From positions 4,932-16,864 of the forward strand of contig DUFL01000006.1 in NCBI GenBank assembly GCA_013331965.1: a stretch of DNA of 11,933 bases, given 5' to 3'. The stretch is from Candidatus Woesearchaeota archaeon (GTDB lineage Archaea; Nanobdellota; Nanobdellia; Woesearchaeales; UBA10107). A program made the position numbers and the translations under genes. Every line of letters begins with the position of its first letter. Within the stretch, counting starts at the first letter, position 1. Under the pieces are notes generated by a model, which was not told where the DNA came from, ran no database searches, and saw only the letters and a program-made list of their open reading frames with translations. Positions 1 to 7,447 of the stretch are shown here, in pieces.

Positions 1-103
1 TTTTCGAGTAACCTTTATATACCTTCTATCATTAATCGTTTATATATCGGCAATTATATAATAATTTGTTGCTATAAAGTAGTAGTATAAAAGGGGTTGG
101 TAG
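1..103 (+). promoter_or_regulatory. Upstream region of the ATPase operon with several TATA-like boxes
   Basis: This AT-rich leader holds two clear archaeal box A matches, TTTATATA at about 14-21 and again at 40-47, followed by further AT-rich TATA-like stretches near 52-63 and 72-78. The boxes at 40-47 or 52-63 would place a transcription start about 25 bases downstream and give a leader of roughly 20-40 bases. A G-rich tract, GGGG at 93-96, lies seven bases before the GTG start at 104 and is the best ribosome-binding candidate. An in-frame TAG sits directly before the GTG. Which TATA box is used cannot be decided from the sequence. Confidence 0.5.
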
Positions 104-3100
104 GTGGCAGACGAAAATAGCTATGAAGTACTTCATGAAGGAGAAGAAACAATCCTTCGTGTAAATGCGGAGAACTGGCTCACAGTTCCTTCTTTGGAAG
201 ATGATCCTATCACGATGTCCAGAACAATGGACATGCTTATCGAGGTAAGCCAGACGGCAAGGCTGATTTTTTCTCAAAAAAGGGATTATGAATATGATTT
301 TAACCAGACAAGAATGCTTGCTGAAGTGGCGCTTATCTACAACCGCTTGGTAAAAGAAAAAGATATCATAAGTTTTGAGAGGCTTGATGTCGAGCACGGA
401 GACCGCTACCTGAATACAAAATATGCAAAACTGAAAAATCTTCTTTTCACGACTATGAAATCAGATCCTCTTGCATGCTATGTCGAACTGACAAGAATGT
501 TAAGGGAAGAGAGGACAACACTTGAAAAATTTAAAGACCCTATGGCTGCGCCGTACCAGCTGAAACTGATTAATGTTCTTTCATATGCAATCGGACTGTT
601 CGACAGGACGAAGATGATTATTCTTGCAAAGCCTTATCTGCCGGGATATATTGTCGGAACAAGAGATGTCTACAAAAAATTATTTTCTCCGGTAATAAAG
701 CCTGATTTCATGTACACAAAATTGATGGGAACATATCCTATCGACGGAGAAGAATTAGACAACTATTCAATCGGCCAGAGTGAAGTCACAATATTCAAGA
801 TTCCTGACACAATCCAGTATATCTATCATCTAAATCCTCCTGAATTTAATCTTAGCGAAGAACATTACGAACTTCTTGATTTGTCGAGAAGAATCATGGC
901 AGAGCACCAGCCGGGAAAGGAAGAATTTACCGACCCCGAAAGGATGAGGCAGGTTTTCTACAGCGTTGGAAGGGATTTGCTGGAAGAACTTGCAAATTTC
1001 AGAAACATAAGATTAAGCCAGGATGATCTTGCTGAACTGACGCAGATTTTAGTAAGATATACAATTGGATTCGGACTGATAGAAGTCCTTCTGAGCGATG
1101 AAAAAATACAGGACGTCACTATCAACAGCCCGATGGGGCACATTCCTATGTTTATTGTTCATGCTGATTGGGGGGAGTGCAAAACAAACATTATACCTAC
1201 GCCTGCCGAAGCAGAAAGCTGGGCATCTAAATTGAGATTGATTTCTGCAAGACCACTTGACGAAGCCAACCCGATATTGGACACAGAAATTGAGCTGCCC
1301 GGTGCAAGAGCAAGAGTAGGTGTAATCGCTCCTCCTCTCAATCCCTCAGGATTAGCGTATGCGTTCAGAAGACACAGGGATAAGCCCTGGACACTCGGAT
1401 TATTTGTCAAGAACGGAATGATAAACGCATTAGGAGCAGGACTTTTAAGTTTCCTCATTGACGGAAACAGGACGCTGCTTATCGCAGGAACGAGAAGCGC
1501 AGGAAAAACTTCTTTGTTAGGGAGTGTCTTGACTGAAATATCTAGAAGATACAGGGTTATTACGATTGAAGACAGCGTCACGGGGGATTCCGAAATGATT
1601 GTCAGAAAGAATGGAGAATTCATCAGGACTACAATAGGAAAATTAGTTGATGAAGCGATTGAGAAAGAAAGCATATTAACAACAACAGGTCACGAAGCCA
1701 CTATCAATTCAGAGAATGTTGAAGTTTTTGCAATGAATAAAAAAGGAAAGATAACAATAACTAAGCCAAGCAGCTTCATAAGGCACAAAGTTTCCAAGCC
1801 TGTATTTAATATCAAAACAAGAAGCGGAAGAAAGCTTAAGGTTACCGGCGATCATTCTCTGTTTATGGTCGGAGAGGATGCCGAAATTGCAGAAGCGAAA
1901 GTTAACGAACTGAAAATCGGGGACAGAATAGCGGTTCCGAAAGTATTGCCTTTGGTAAATAATGTAAAAGAAAGATTCTCAGTCCTGGATAGAATTCTTG
2001 ATATTGAAAATGCATTTATCCGTGGAGAAAACACAAATAATGCGCTGAAAGAATTCTCTGACGAAATATATTCGTTCGGAATCTCGAGGAATTATTCGAA
2101 GCATACAATCAAAGGATGGGAAAAAAGAAAAGTGCTTCCGGCGAAAATTGTAAAAGACCTTATTGAATTAAGATCTGCGCCTGATTTTGCAGGAGATTAT
2201 TTCAAAATAGGCGAAAATTCAGTCAGGATGCTGCCGATAAATGTCAACTTGAGCAACAATTTCCTCACATTCCTCGGATTGTGGATTGCTGACGGAAGTT
2301 ACGATAAATGCTCAGTAATAATTTCGTGCAATGACAAGGAGGATCGAGAGGTAGTTTCAAATGTCGCTAAAGAATTCGGTCTTGAGATTAAAATGCATTC
2401 CGATGGTGTATCATACATGATTAACTCCAAGACACTTAAGCTTGTTATGCAGGACATTTTGGGATTCACAGGAGACGCATATACAAAAAGAATTCCCAAA
2501 TGGATATTCGGACTCGGAATTGAACAAATATCCTCTATTCTGAAAGGCATTTTCACAGGTGACGGCTGCGTGACTAATAAAGAGATTGGCATTAATCTTT
2601 CAAGCGAAAATCTGTTAAAAGACATGCAGACTATCCTCTTGGCATTCGGTATTATTTTAAGAACCGGGAAAAGAATAAAAAGAGACAACACAATAAGAGC
2701 AGCTATTTCCAGCCTAGATTCTATTCAGAAATTTTCAAGGTATATCGGCATATTGCAGAAATACAAATCTGAAAGGCTTGCTAAATTATGCAGCAAAGTA
2801 TCAACGCACGATACAACAGATAATTTTAAACTCAGTCTAAATACAAGGAACGAGCTTTCCAGAATATTAAAAGAAAAATTCAGCAGAACAGATTATATCA
2901 CAAGAGAGAACTCATTAGGAAGGAAAAAACTAGCATCTCTCATAGAAGGACAAACTAAAAGTGTTTTGCCGGATAATTTGAATATTCTTGCAAAATGTGA
3001 TCTTTTGTTTGATGAAATATCCGAAATAAGCAGGATTGATAACTATAATGATTATGTATATGATCTTTCGGTGCCGGGCTGTGAAAGTTTTGTCTGCGAG

Positions 3101-3919
3101 AATATTGTAGCGCATAATACTCTCGAATTACCCGGTCGTGCATTAAGAGAACTTGGATATAATATTCAGCAGATGAAAGTCGCATCAGCAATGTCCAAAG
3201 GAACACAGGAAGTAAGTGCAGATGAAGGAATAAGAACGACATTAAGGCTTGGAGACTCCGCTTTGATTGTAGGAGAAATAAGAAGCCTTGAAGCAAAAGC
3301 TCTGTATGAAGCCATGAGAGTCGGTGCATTGGCAAATGTAGTTGCAGGAACTATTCACGGAGATTCTCCGTATGGCGTATTTGACAGGGTTGTAAATGAT
3401 CTGGAAGTTCCCAAGACATCTTTCAAGGCGACGGACATAATTGTTGTCTGCAATCCGATAAGAAGTCCTGATGGAATGCATAGATGGAGAAGAGTTACTT
3501 CAATTACAGAGATAAGAAAATTCTGGACTGAAGATCCTTTAGTTGAACATGGTTTTGTTGATTTGATGAAATATGATGCTATTACAGACCAGCTGGTTCC
3601 GACTGATGCCTTAATCAACGGAGAATCTGACATTCTGAAAGGAATAGCAGGAAGCGTAAAAGACTGGGCAGGAAATTGGGACGCAGTCTGGGATAATATT
3701 GAATTAAGGGCAAGGATGAAGCAGGCGCTGGTTGACTATTCCGGAAAGACGCATGATTCTGATCTGCTGGAAGCGGACTTCTCGGTATTGGCAAATGATG
3801 AATTCCACAGAATTTCAGAGATAGTAAAAGATGAAACAGGAGTTTTAGACAGTAAGGTAATTTTTTTCAGATGGAACGAATGGATGAAAACAATGATAAA
3901 AAAAAGGGGTAAAATATAA
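104..3919 (+). CDS. Type II/IV secretion (GspE/VirB11-family) ATPase, intein-containing precursor
   Basis: The precursor is 1271 residues; removing the 515-residue intein (491-1005) leaves 756. This is an AAA-like hexameric ATPase that powers assembly of type IV pilus-like or archaellum-like filaments at the cytoplasmic face of the membrane. Visible motifs are Walker A GTRSAGKT (462-469), Asp-box VITIED interrupted by the intein then continuing TLELPGRAL (1006 on), Walker B LIVGEIRS (1054-1061) and His-box AGTIHG (1081-1086). An N2-like domain (about 320-460, with IQDVTINSP) precedes Walker A. The N-terminal ~300 residues are extra relative to FlaI-type ATPases (about 500-550 residues) and I recognise no domain in them. 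The GTG at 104 follows an in-frame TAG directly, so no more upstream start exists. The next gene overlaps by one base and encodes the membrane partner, which supports the role. The exact subfamily (pilus, archaellum or another secretion machine) is not resolved. Confidence 0.93.
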   Translation: MADENSYEVLHEGEETILRVNAENWLTVPSLEDDPITMSRTMDMLIEVSQTARLIFSQKRDYEYDFNQTRMLAEVALIYNRLVKEKDIISFERLDVEHGDRYLNTKYAKLKNLLFTTMKSDPLACYVELTRMLREERTTLEKFKDPMAAPYQLKLINVLSYAIGLFDRTKMIILAKPYLPGYIVGTRDVYKKLFSPVIKPDFMYTKLMGTYPIDGEELDNYSIGQSEVTIFKIPDTIQYIYHLNPPEFNLSEEHYELLDLSRRIMAEHQPGKEEFTDPERMRQVFYSVGRDLLEELANFRNIRLSQDDLAELTQILVRYTIGFGLIEVLLSDEKIQDVTINSPMGHIPMFIVHADWGECKTNIIPTPAEAESWASKLRLISARPLDEANPILDTEIELPGARARVGVIAPPLNPSGLAYAFRRHRDKPWTLGLFVKNGMINALGAGLLSFLIDGNRTLLIAGTRSAGKTSLLGSVLTEISRRYRVITIEDSVTGDSEMIVRKNGEFIRTTIGKLVDEAIEKESILTTTGHEATINSENVEVFAMNKKGKITITKPSSFIRHKVSKPVFNIKTRSGRKLKVTGDHSLFMVGEDAEIAEAKVNELKIGDRIAVPKVLPLVNNVKERFSVLDRILDIENAFIRGENTNNALKEFSDEIYSFGISRNYSKHTIKGWEKRKVLPAKIVKDLIELRSAPDFAGDYFKIGENSVRMLPINVNLSNNFLTFLGLWIADGSYDKCSVIISCNDKEDREVVSNVAKEFGLEIKMHSDGVSYMINSKTLKLVMQDILGFTGDAYTKRIPKWIFGLGIEQISSILKGIFTGDGCVTNKEIGINLSSENLLKDMQTILLAFGIILRTGKRIKRDNTIRAAISSLDSIQKFSRYIGILQKYKSERLAKLCSKVSTHDTTDNFKLSLNTRNELSRILKEKFSRTDYITRENSLGRKKLASLIEGQTKSVLPDNLNILAKCDLLFDEISEISRIDNYNDYVYDLSVPGCESFVCENIVAHNTLELPGRALRELGYNIQQMKVASAMSKGTQEVSADEGIRTTLRLGDSALIVGEIRSLEAKALYEAMRVGALANVVAGTIHGDSPYGVFDRVVNDLEVPKTSFKATDIIVVCNPIRSPDGMHRWRRVTSITEIRKFWTEDPLVEHGFVDLMKYDAITDQLVPTDALINGESDILKGIAGSVKDWAGNWDAVWDNIELRARMKQALVDYSGKTHDSDLLEADFSVLANDEFHRISEIVKDETGVLDSKVIFFRWNEWMKTMIKKRGKI
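1574..3118 (+). mobile_element. Intein with LAGLIDADG homing endonuclease in the ATPase Asp-box
   Basis: This in-frame insertion of 515 residues splits the conserved VITIED/TLELP segment. Splicing block A starts with Ser1 (SVTGDSEMIV). Block B is TGDHSLF, with Thr91 and His94 of the intein. Blocks F and G are YVYDLSVPG and NIVAHN, giving penultimate His514, terminal Asn515 and Thr as the +1 extein nucleophile, a complete class 1 set. Two endonuclease motifs are visible, LGLWIADGS (234-242, Asp240) and LKGIFTGDGC (323-332, Asp330), so homing activity looks intact. Between block B and the first endonuclease motif lies an HTH-like stretch around SRNYSKHTIKGWEKRKVLP (171-189), probably a DNA-recognition insert. 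The -1 residue is Asp. No frameshift or stop interrupts it. The boundaries follow from the Ser1 and His-Asn signatures and from the reconstituted ATPase motif. Confidence 0.95.
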
Positions 3920-3921
3920 TG
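3906..3921 (+). promoter_or_regulatory. Ribosome-binding tract and TAATG stop-start overlap
   Basis: The ATPase stop TAA (3917-3919) shares its last A with the ATG of the next gene (3919-3921). A G-rich tract, GGGGT at 3906-3910, lies eight bases before that ATG, closely resembling the GGGG tract before the first gene. This arrangement suggests translational coupling of the ATPase and its membrane partner. It also means that the second gene can only be translated from the same message unless an internal promoter exists; none is obvious. Confidence 0.6.
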
Positions 3922-6144
3922 CCTGCGCCTCAGCAAGATATAAAAGATTTGATCCAGAAGTATACTAAGAAAGTAGAGACGCAGCTGAACGTCCCTCTAT
4001 CATCAATCTCTGAAAAGCCCCTGACAACAAAAGAATATCAGGATTTCAGAAAACAGTATATGCCTGGGCAGATGTCATTGTATGAGAAATTATGCAATGC
4101 AAGCGAAAAGATTCTGAAAGTCGCTCCTGGACCAAAGGACAAGCCTAAGATTGAAACTGCAATTAAAGTTACGCAGCTTAACATCACGCCGACCGGAGCA
4201 TATAGTTTTGCCATGCTTGCTCCGACTGCCATCGCGATATTCGGTTCGTTGATCAGCTTCGCGATATTTGACTCGTTCTTTTTTGTTTTCTTTTTCCTGC
4301 TTACTGCGTTGGCACTGTACATCCCTCTGCAGAGAATGCCTATGATAATGGCAGATTCGTGGAGATTAAAAGCGAGCAACCAGATGGTTCTTGCCGTTTT
4401 CTTCATCGTCACTTACATGAGGCACACCTCAAACATAGAAAGGGCAATAGATTTTGCAGCAAATCATCTTTCAGCGCCGTTATCTCTTGATTTAAAAAAG
4501 GTGATCTGGGATGTTCAGACTGAGAAATACGGAAGCATAAAAGATTCCCTGGAATCTTATCTTGAAACGTGGAAAGCCTATAACATGGAATTTGTTGAGG
4601 CAATGCATCTCATCGAAGCATCGCTGTATGAAGGCTCCGAAGACAGGAGAGTTGATCTGCTTGAAAAATCACTGGAATTGATCTTAGAAGAGACTTATGA
4701 AAAAATGCTTCATTATGCGCAAAATCTCAAATCGCCGATAACCATGCTTCACATGCTTGGAATAATCCTTCCTATCTTAGGATTAGTCATTTTGCCGCTT
4801 GTAGTGTCCTTTGTTGAAGTCATCCAGTGGTATCATCTTGCGGCACTGTACAACATAGTCCTTCCTGTCGTCGTGTATTACATGGGGAAAAATATTTTAT
4901 CAAAAAGACCGACAGGATACGGGCAGGGAGATGCAAGCGACATAAATCCCGGATTAAAAAAATACAAGAATATAATAATCAAGGTTTTAGGGGGAGAATT
5001 TTTGATAAATCCATTGATGGTCAGCCTTATTATAGGAGGTGTTTTATTTTTAGTAGGCTTCAGCCCTTTAATACTGCATTTCATATCTCCAGGATTTGAT
5101 GTAATTTACGATACAAGCATATCTGATGCAGGAGGCTCTCCACTGATTATCACAACTGATGCGCAATCATATGCCGGAAAACCTAAATTTGCACTGCAGC
5201 AGTACCAGCCAAGCAAATCAACAGAAGCCGCGAGACTCGGAACCATGCTCGGACCTTATGGCCTTGGAGCCACCATATTAAGCTTGGCGCTTCCATTATC
5301 TATTGCATTCGCTGTCGGATTATTCTATAAATTTAAATCTAAAAACATAATCAAGATAAGAGAAAATACAAAATCTCTCGAAAAAGAATTCGCAGCAGCA
5401 TTATTCCAGCTTGGAAACAGGCTGGCTGACGGGCTTCCTGCCGAAATTGCGTTCGACAAAGTCGCAAATACCATGGAAAATACAGTCTCCGGCTCATTTT
5501 TCAAGGCTATTTCTGCAAACATAAGAAGGCTTGGCATGGGAGTCGAAGAAGCAATTTTTAATCCAAGAAAAGGCGCACTGCTCGCTTTCCCGTCAAATAT
5601 AATTGAAAGTTCTATGAAAGTCATGGTTGAATCTGCAAGAAAAGGCCCCATCATAGCATCAAAAGCAGTCTTAAGCGTCTCAAAATACATAAAAGAGATT
5701 CATAGAGTCAATGAAAGGCTCAAAGATTTAATGGCGGACATAATCTCTTCCATGAAATCACAGATTGCATTTTTAACACCTGTAATTTCCGGAATTGTCA
5801 TCGGCATCACTTCCATGGTGAGCGCGATAATCTCCAAACTAAGCGCGAATATAGCGCAGACGACAGCAAACGCTCCGGGAGGAGCTGCTCAGGCAACAAC
5901 TATCACTGCGTTGTTCGGAGATACTATTCCTACATTCTATTTCCAGCTTATTGTAGGATTCTATGTCGTCCAGATTGTTTATATCATGACGATTTTAGCA
6001 AACGGAATTGAGAACGGAGAAGACAGATTAAATGAAGAGTTTACACTTGGAAATAATTTAATTTCCAGCACGAGACTTTATGTCATAACTTCTTTGGTAA
6101 TTATATTGATATTCAACTTCATTGCTGCTTCGATATTGGTTTGA
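3919..6144 (+). CDS. Type II secretion system F-family (FlaJ/TadC-like) membrane platform protein, tandem T2SSF domains
   Basis: This 741-residue polytopic protein is the expected membrane platform for the ATPase encoded just upstream. Predicted membrane segments by eye are 97-117, 119-138, 273-298, 305-323, 364-389, 447-471, 617-638, 672-695 and 719-740. Two long helical cytoplasmic stretches, about 150-270 and 485-615, each precede a membrane pair, the repeated T2SSF layout. Each contains the polar helical pattern of the family (NIERAIDFAANHL in the first, GLPAEIAFDKVANTM in the second). A short loop rich in Gly, Ser and Thr (398-440) between segments five and six probably lies outside. It is longer than typical FlaJ/TadC proteins. 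The start ATG at 3919 overlaps the upstream stop and has a G-rich tract before it. The 3' end overlaps the opposing C39-like gene by 26 bases. Confidence 0.9.
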   Translation: MPAPQQDIKDLIQKYTKKVETQLNVPLSSISEKPLTTKEYQDFRKQYMPGQMSLYEKLCNASEKILKVAPGPKDKPKIETAIKVTQLNITPTGAYSFAMLAPTAIAIFGSLISFAIFDSFFFVFFFLLTALALYIPLQRMPMIMADSWRLKASNQMVLAVFFIVTYMRHTSNIERAIDFAANHLSAPLSLDLKKVIWDVQTEKYGSIKDSLESYLETWKAYNMEFVEAMHLIEASLYEGSEDRRVDLLEKSLELILEETYEKMLHYAQNLKSPITMLHMLGIILPILGLVILPLVVSFVEVIQWYHLAALYNIVLPVVVYYMGKNILSKRPTGYGQGDASDINPGLKKYKNIIIKVLGGEFLINPLMVSLIIGGVLFLVGFSPLILHFISPGFDVIYDTSISDAGGSPLIITTDAQSYAGKPKFALQQYQPSKSTEAARLGTMLGPYGLGATILSLALPLSIAFAVGLFYKFKSKNIIKIRENTKSLEKEFAAALFQLGNRLADGLPAEIAFDKVANTMENTVSGSFFKAISANIRRLGMGVEEAIFNPRKGALLAFPSNIIESSMKVMVESARKGPIIASKAVLSVSKYIKEIHRVNERLKDLMADIISSMKSQIAFLTPVISGIVIGITSMVSAIISKLSANIAQTTANAPGGAAQATTITALFGDTIPTFYFQLIVGFYVVQIVYIMTILANGIENGEDRLNEEFTLGNNLISSTRLYVITSLVIILIFNFIAASILV

Positions 6145-6798
6145 TTTTAATTAAAGATGCATTATCCAAATCACCATAGGCACTGGCATATAACCCATAC
6201 AGAAATTCCGTTATTGTATATTTATTTTTGCCACCTCTGCCATCCCATAAAGGATCATTGACATAAACATAGTTATCATCAATTCCGGTGACGACATTGA
6301 AATGAAAATTAAAAACTGGCTTATCTGAATAAATAAAGTTGGTAGTCATCAGTGCACACAATGGTCTTTTACTATCTATTTCTTCCTGAACATCCTCTCT
6401 GCAAGGAATCCTTGAAGTAATCTTGCCGCCATTCTCAATAAAACCTATAAAATGTGACAATACTTTCTTATTTTTTCTGACTTTGCTTCATCTCGAAGCT
6501 TATTGAAATGTTCTATGAACTCTTCTTTGCCGGATAATTTTAGTTTATTTGTAAACAAAGCAGGATGCATCGTAATAATCTCAACATCAAACCCGTTTTT
6601 AAGCAGATAGCTGCCTAATTGAGGGGCATAAGTTCCGGTTTCATCAACAACAAGCTCCTTTTTTAATTTTTCAAGAGAAATTTCAATTGAATAGAATTTA
6701 AGAATCATTGCCAGTCCGGCGAGTCCGTACTCAAGAGAGTTTTCAGATTGTCTAATCAACGGAACATCTAGTATCATAAATTTTATCAATAGCTTCAC
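6119..6798 (-). pseudogene. C39-like cysteine peptidase family protein, frameshifted and lacking the catalytic Cys
   Basis: Two minus-strand reading frames (6798-6445 and 6460-6119) together make one C39-like papain-fold protein. The first half begins MILDVPLIRQSEN and contains EYGLAGLAMILKFY, where family members have Cys in the D/E-C-G position; here it is Tyr (TAC; a TGC codon would be one base away). The second half carries the expected His in NFHFNVVTG and Asp in VNDPLWDG. Adding one base to the A6 tract (6471-6476 read on the minus strand) gives SEKNKKVLSHFIGF and joins the frames into about 219-226 residues. The frameshift and the missing nucleophile both point to decay, though a sequencing indel or a family of non-peptidase C39-like proteins is possible. 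Family members process leader peptides or act as lysosome-like peptidases; no substrate is visible. Start is either GTG 6798 or, more family-like, ATG 6777; a TTAAATAA stretch at 6800-6807 is about 26 bases before that ATG. Confidence 0.7.
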
Positions 6799-6814
6799 TT
6801 ATTTAATCTTTTCT

Positions 6815-6824
6815 AAAAATAAAA
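6815..6824 (-). terminator. Oligo-T terminator after tRNA-Phe
   Basis: Directly after the tRNA discriminator base the minus strand reads C, then TTTT, A, TTTTT. Archaeal RNA polymerase stops at such T-runs without needing a hairpin. It would end the ssb-tRNA transcript before the C39-like gene. Support is by pattern only. Confidence 0.5.
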
Positions 6825-6825
6825 G

Positions 6826-6899
6826 TGGGACTGGGGAGATTTGAACTCCCGACATCACCGTCTTCAGCGGTGTGTTCTCCCGGGCTGAACTACAGTCCC
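6826..6899 (-). tRNA. tRNA-Phe (anticodon GAA)
   Basis: The 74-base minus-strand sequence folds fully by eye. Acceptor stem GGGACTG/CAGTCCC has discriminator A73. The D arm is GTTC-AGCCCGGGA-GAAC. The anticodon stem CACCG/CGGTG has loop CTGAAGA, giving anticodon GAA followed by G37 (the wyosine precursor position in archaeal tRNA-Phe). The variable loop is ATGTC and the T arm is GGGAG-TTCAAAT-CTCCC. All stems are perfectly paired, there is no intron, and the 3' CCA is not encoded. Its 5' end lies only 13 bases after the ssb stop codon, too close for a separate promoter outside the ssb coding region, so it is probably transcribed with ssb and released by tRNA processing. Confidence 0.96.
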
Positions 6900-6912
6900 A
6901 ATAAAATCATTA

Positions 6913-7320
6913 TTAAAAGTATTCTTCCTCTACTTCTTCAGATTCTTCGTCTTCTACTTCCTGCTCTAATTCTTCCGAACCTGAAGCTTGAGGAACATTG
7001 GTATAAACCTTAGGCGGAGCTCCTGCTCCTTTTTCAACAACTTCTATTTTTCCGAATTTTCCCGCGCTTAACTGCAGTTCTCCCTGCCATTCTCCAACAT
7101 AGCCGTTCGTAATCTTAATCTTATCGCCAACATCTATCCTGTCAATCTCATCGTTCCATAATGTCAAGGTAATAGTGACGCCTGAGCCGTCTTTTATCTT
7201 AGCATTGCAGACCCTTCCCTGTTTTCCAAACTTATCAAAGGTTCTTGGTGCTGATTTATCCACAACTTCAACAGTTAAATCAACATTTCCCTGCCTTGCA
7301 TGCAAATCCTTTATTTCCAT
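6913..7320 (-). CDS. ssb: OB-fold single-stranded DNA-binding protein with acidic tail
   Basis: This 135-residue protein resembles the compact crenarchaeal SSB: a single OB fold (about 12-95) with VNDLT-like first strand, LTLW at 52-55 and ELQLSAGKFGKIE at 81-93. The three aromatics that contact DNA in SsoSSB (Trp, Trp, Phe) line up with Trp55, Tyr74 and Trp78 here, which supports ssDNA binding. A short linker with Pro and Gly (98-114) is followed by a tail with 13 acidic residues in positions 116-133, ending Tyr134-Phe135. This arrangement mimics the bacterial SSB tail that ends in an acidic stretch plus Phe and recruits repair and replication proteins; a shared role here is inference. The ATG at 7320 sits about 26 bases after the centre of a strong TATA box with no Shine-Dalgarno, so the message is probably leaderless. 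tRNA-Phe follows after 13 bases. Confidence 0.85.
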   Translation of the reverse strand: MEIKDLHARQGNVDLTVEVVDKSAPRTFDKFGKQGRVCNAKIKDGSGVTITLTLWNDEIDRIDVGDKIKITNGYVGEWQGELQLSAGKFGKIEVVEKGAGAPPKVYTNVPQASGSEELEQEVEDEESEEVEEEYF

Positions 7321-7342
7321 GAAAACTTGAGAAAGAAGACCA

Positions 7343-7366
7343 TTTATATAGTTTTTCTTTGAAAAA
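7343..7366 (-). promoter_or_regulatory. ssb promoter: TATA box with adjoining TTTTTC/GAAAAA inverted repeat
   Basis: On the minus strand the site reads TTTTTC-AAA-GAAAAA, then C, then TATATAAA (7350-7343). The purine-rich GAAAAAC directly before the TATA box fits a BRE. The distance from TATA to the ATG at 7320 places transcription start at or next to the start codon. The 16 bases at 7343-7358 are identical to those in front of glyS (9984-9999). The inverted repeat covers the BRE and could bind a dimeric regulator, or the T5 tract may simply stop upstream transcription. Confidence 0.7.
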
Positions 7367-7424
7367 GTGTCTTAAACTGGTCAATATCTCCTGGTTTTGT
7401 ATGCCGCACCCCGGCCGGATTATT

Positions 7425-7444
7425 TTCGTATTAATTACTACGAA
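7425..7444. repeat. TTCGTA-N8-TACGAA inverted repeat
   Basis: A perfect 6-bp inverted repeat brackets TTAATTAC. The loop sequence TTAATTACTA (7431-7440) is itself complementary to TAGTAATTAA at 7540-7549, so two mutually exclusive pairings are possible. Size and symmetry would also fit a protein-binding operator. Confidence 0.5.
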
Positions 7445-7447
7445 TTA

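Noticed and set aside
1159..1674. 171-residue open frame on the minus strand across the ATPase
   Set aside because: It lies fully antisense to conserved Walker A and intein sequence, has no promoter or ribosome-binding site, and its residues are low-complexity Ser/Leu/Pro typical of a shadow frame.
2955..3335. Minus-strand frames antisense to the intein end and ATPase
   Set aside because: They cover the splice junction and Walker B region on the other strand and show no domain or start signal.
6461..6490. Programmed -1 frameshift in the C39-like gene
   Set aside because: The A6 tract would allow slippage, but the zero-frame codons (GAA AAA ATA) do not make a good two-tRNA slippery heptamer and no downstream structure is evident; the missing Cys favours decay or a sequencing indel.
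6825..7013. Plus-strand frame starting MGLGRFELPTSPS
   Set aside because: This is the well-known spurious translation of a tRNA gene read on the opposite strand; the tRNA folds perfectly.
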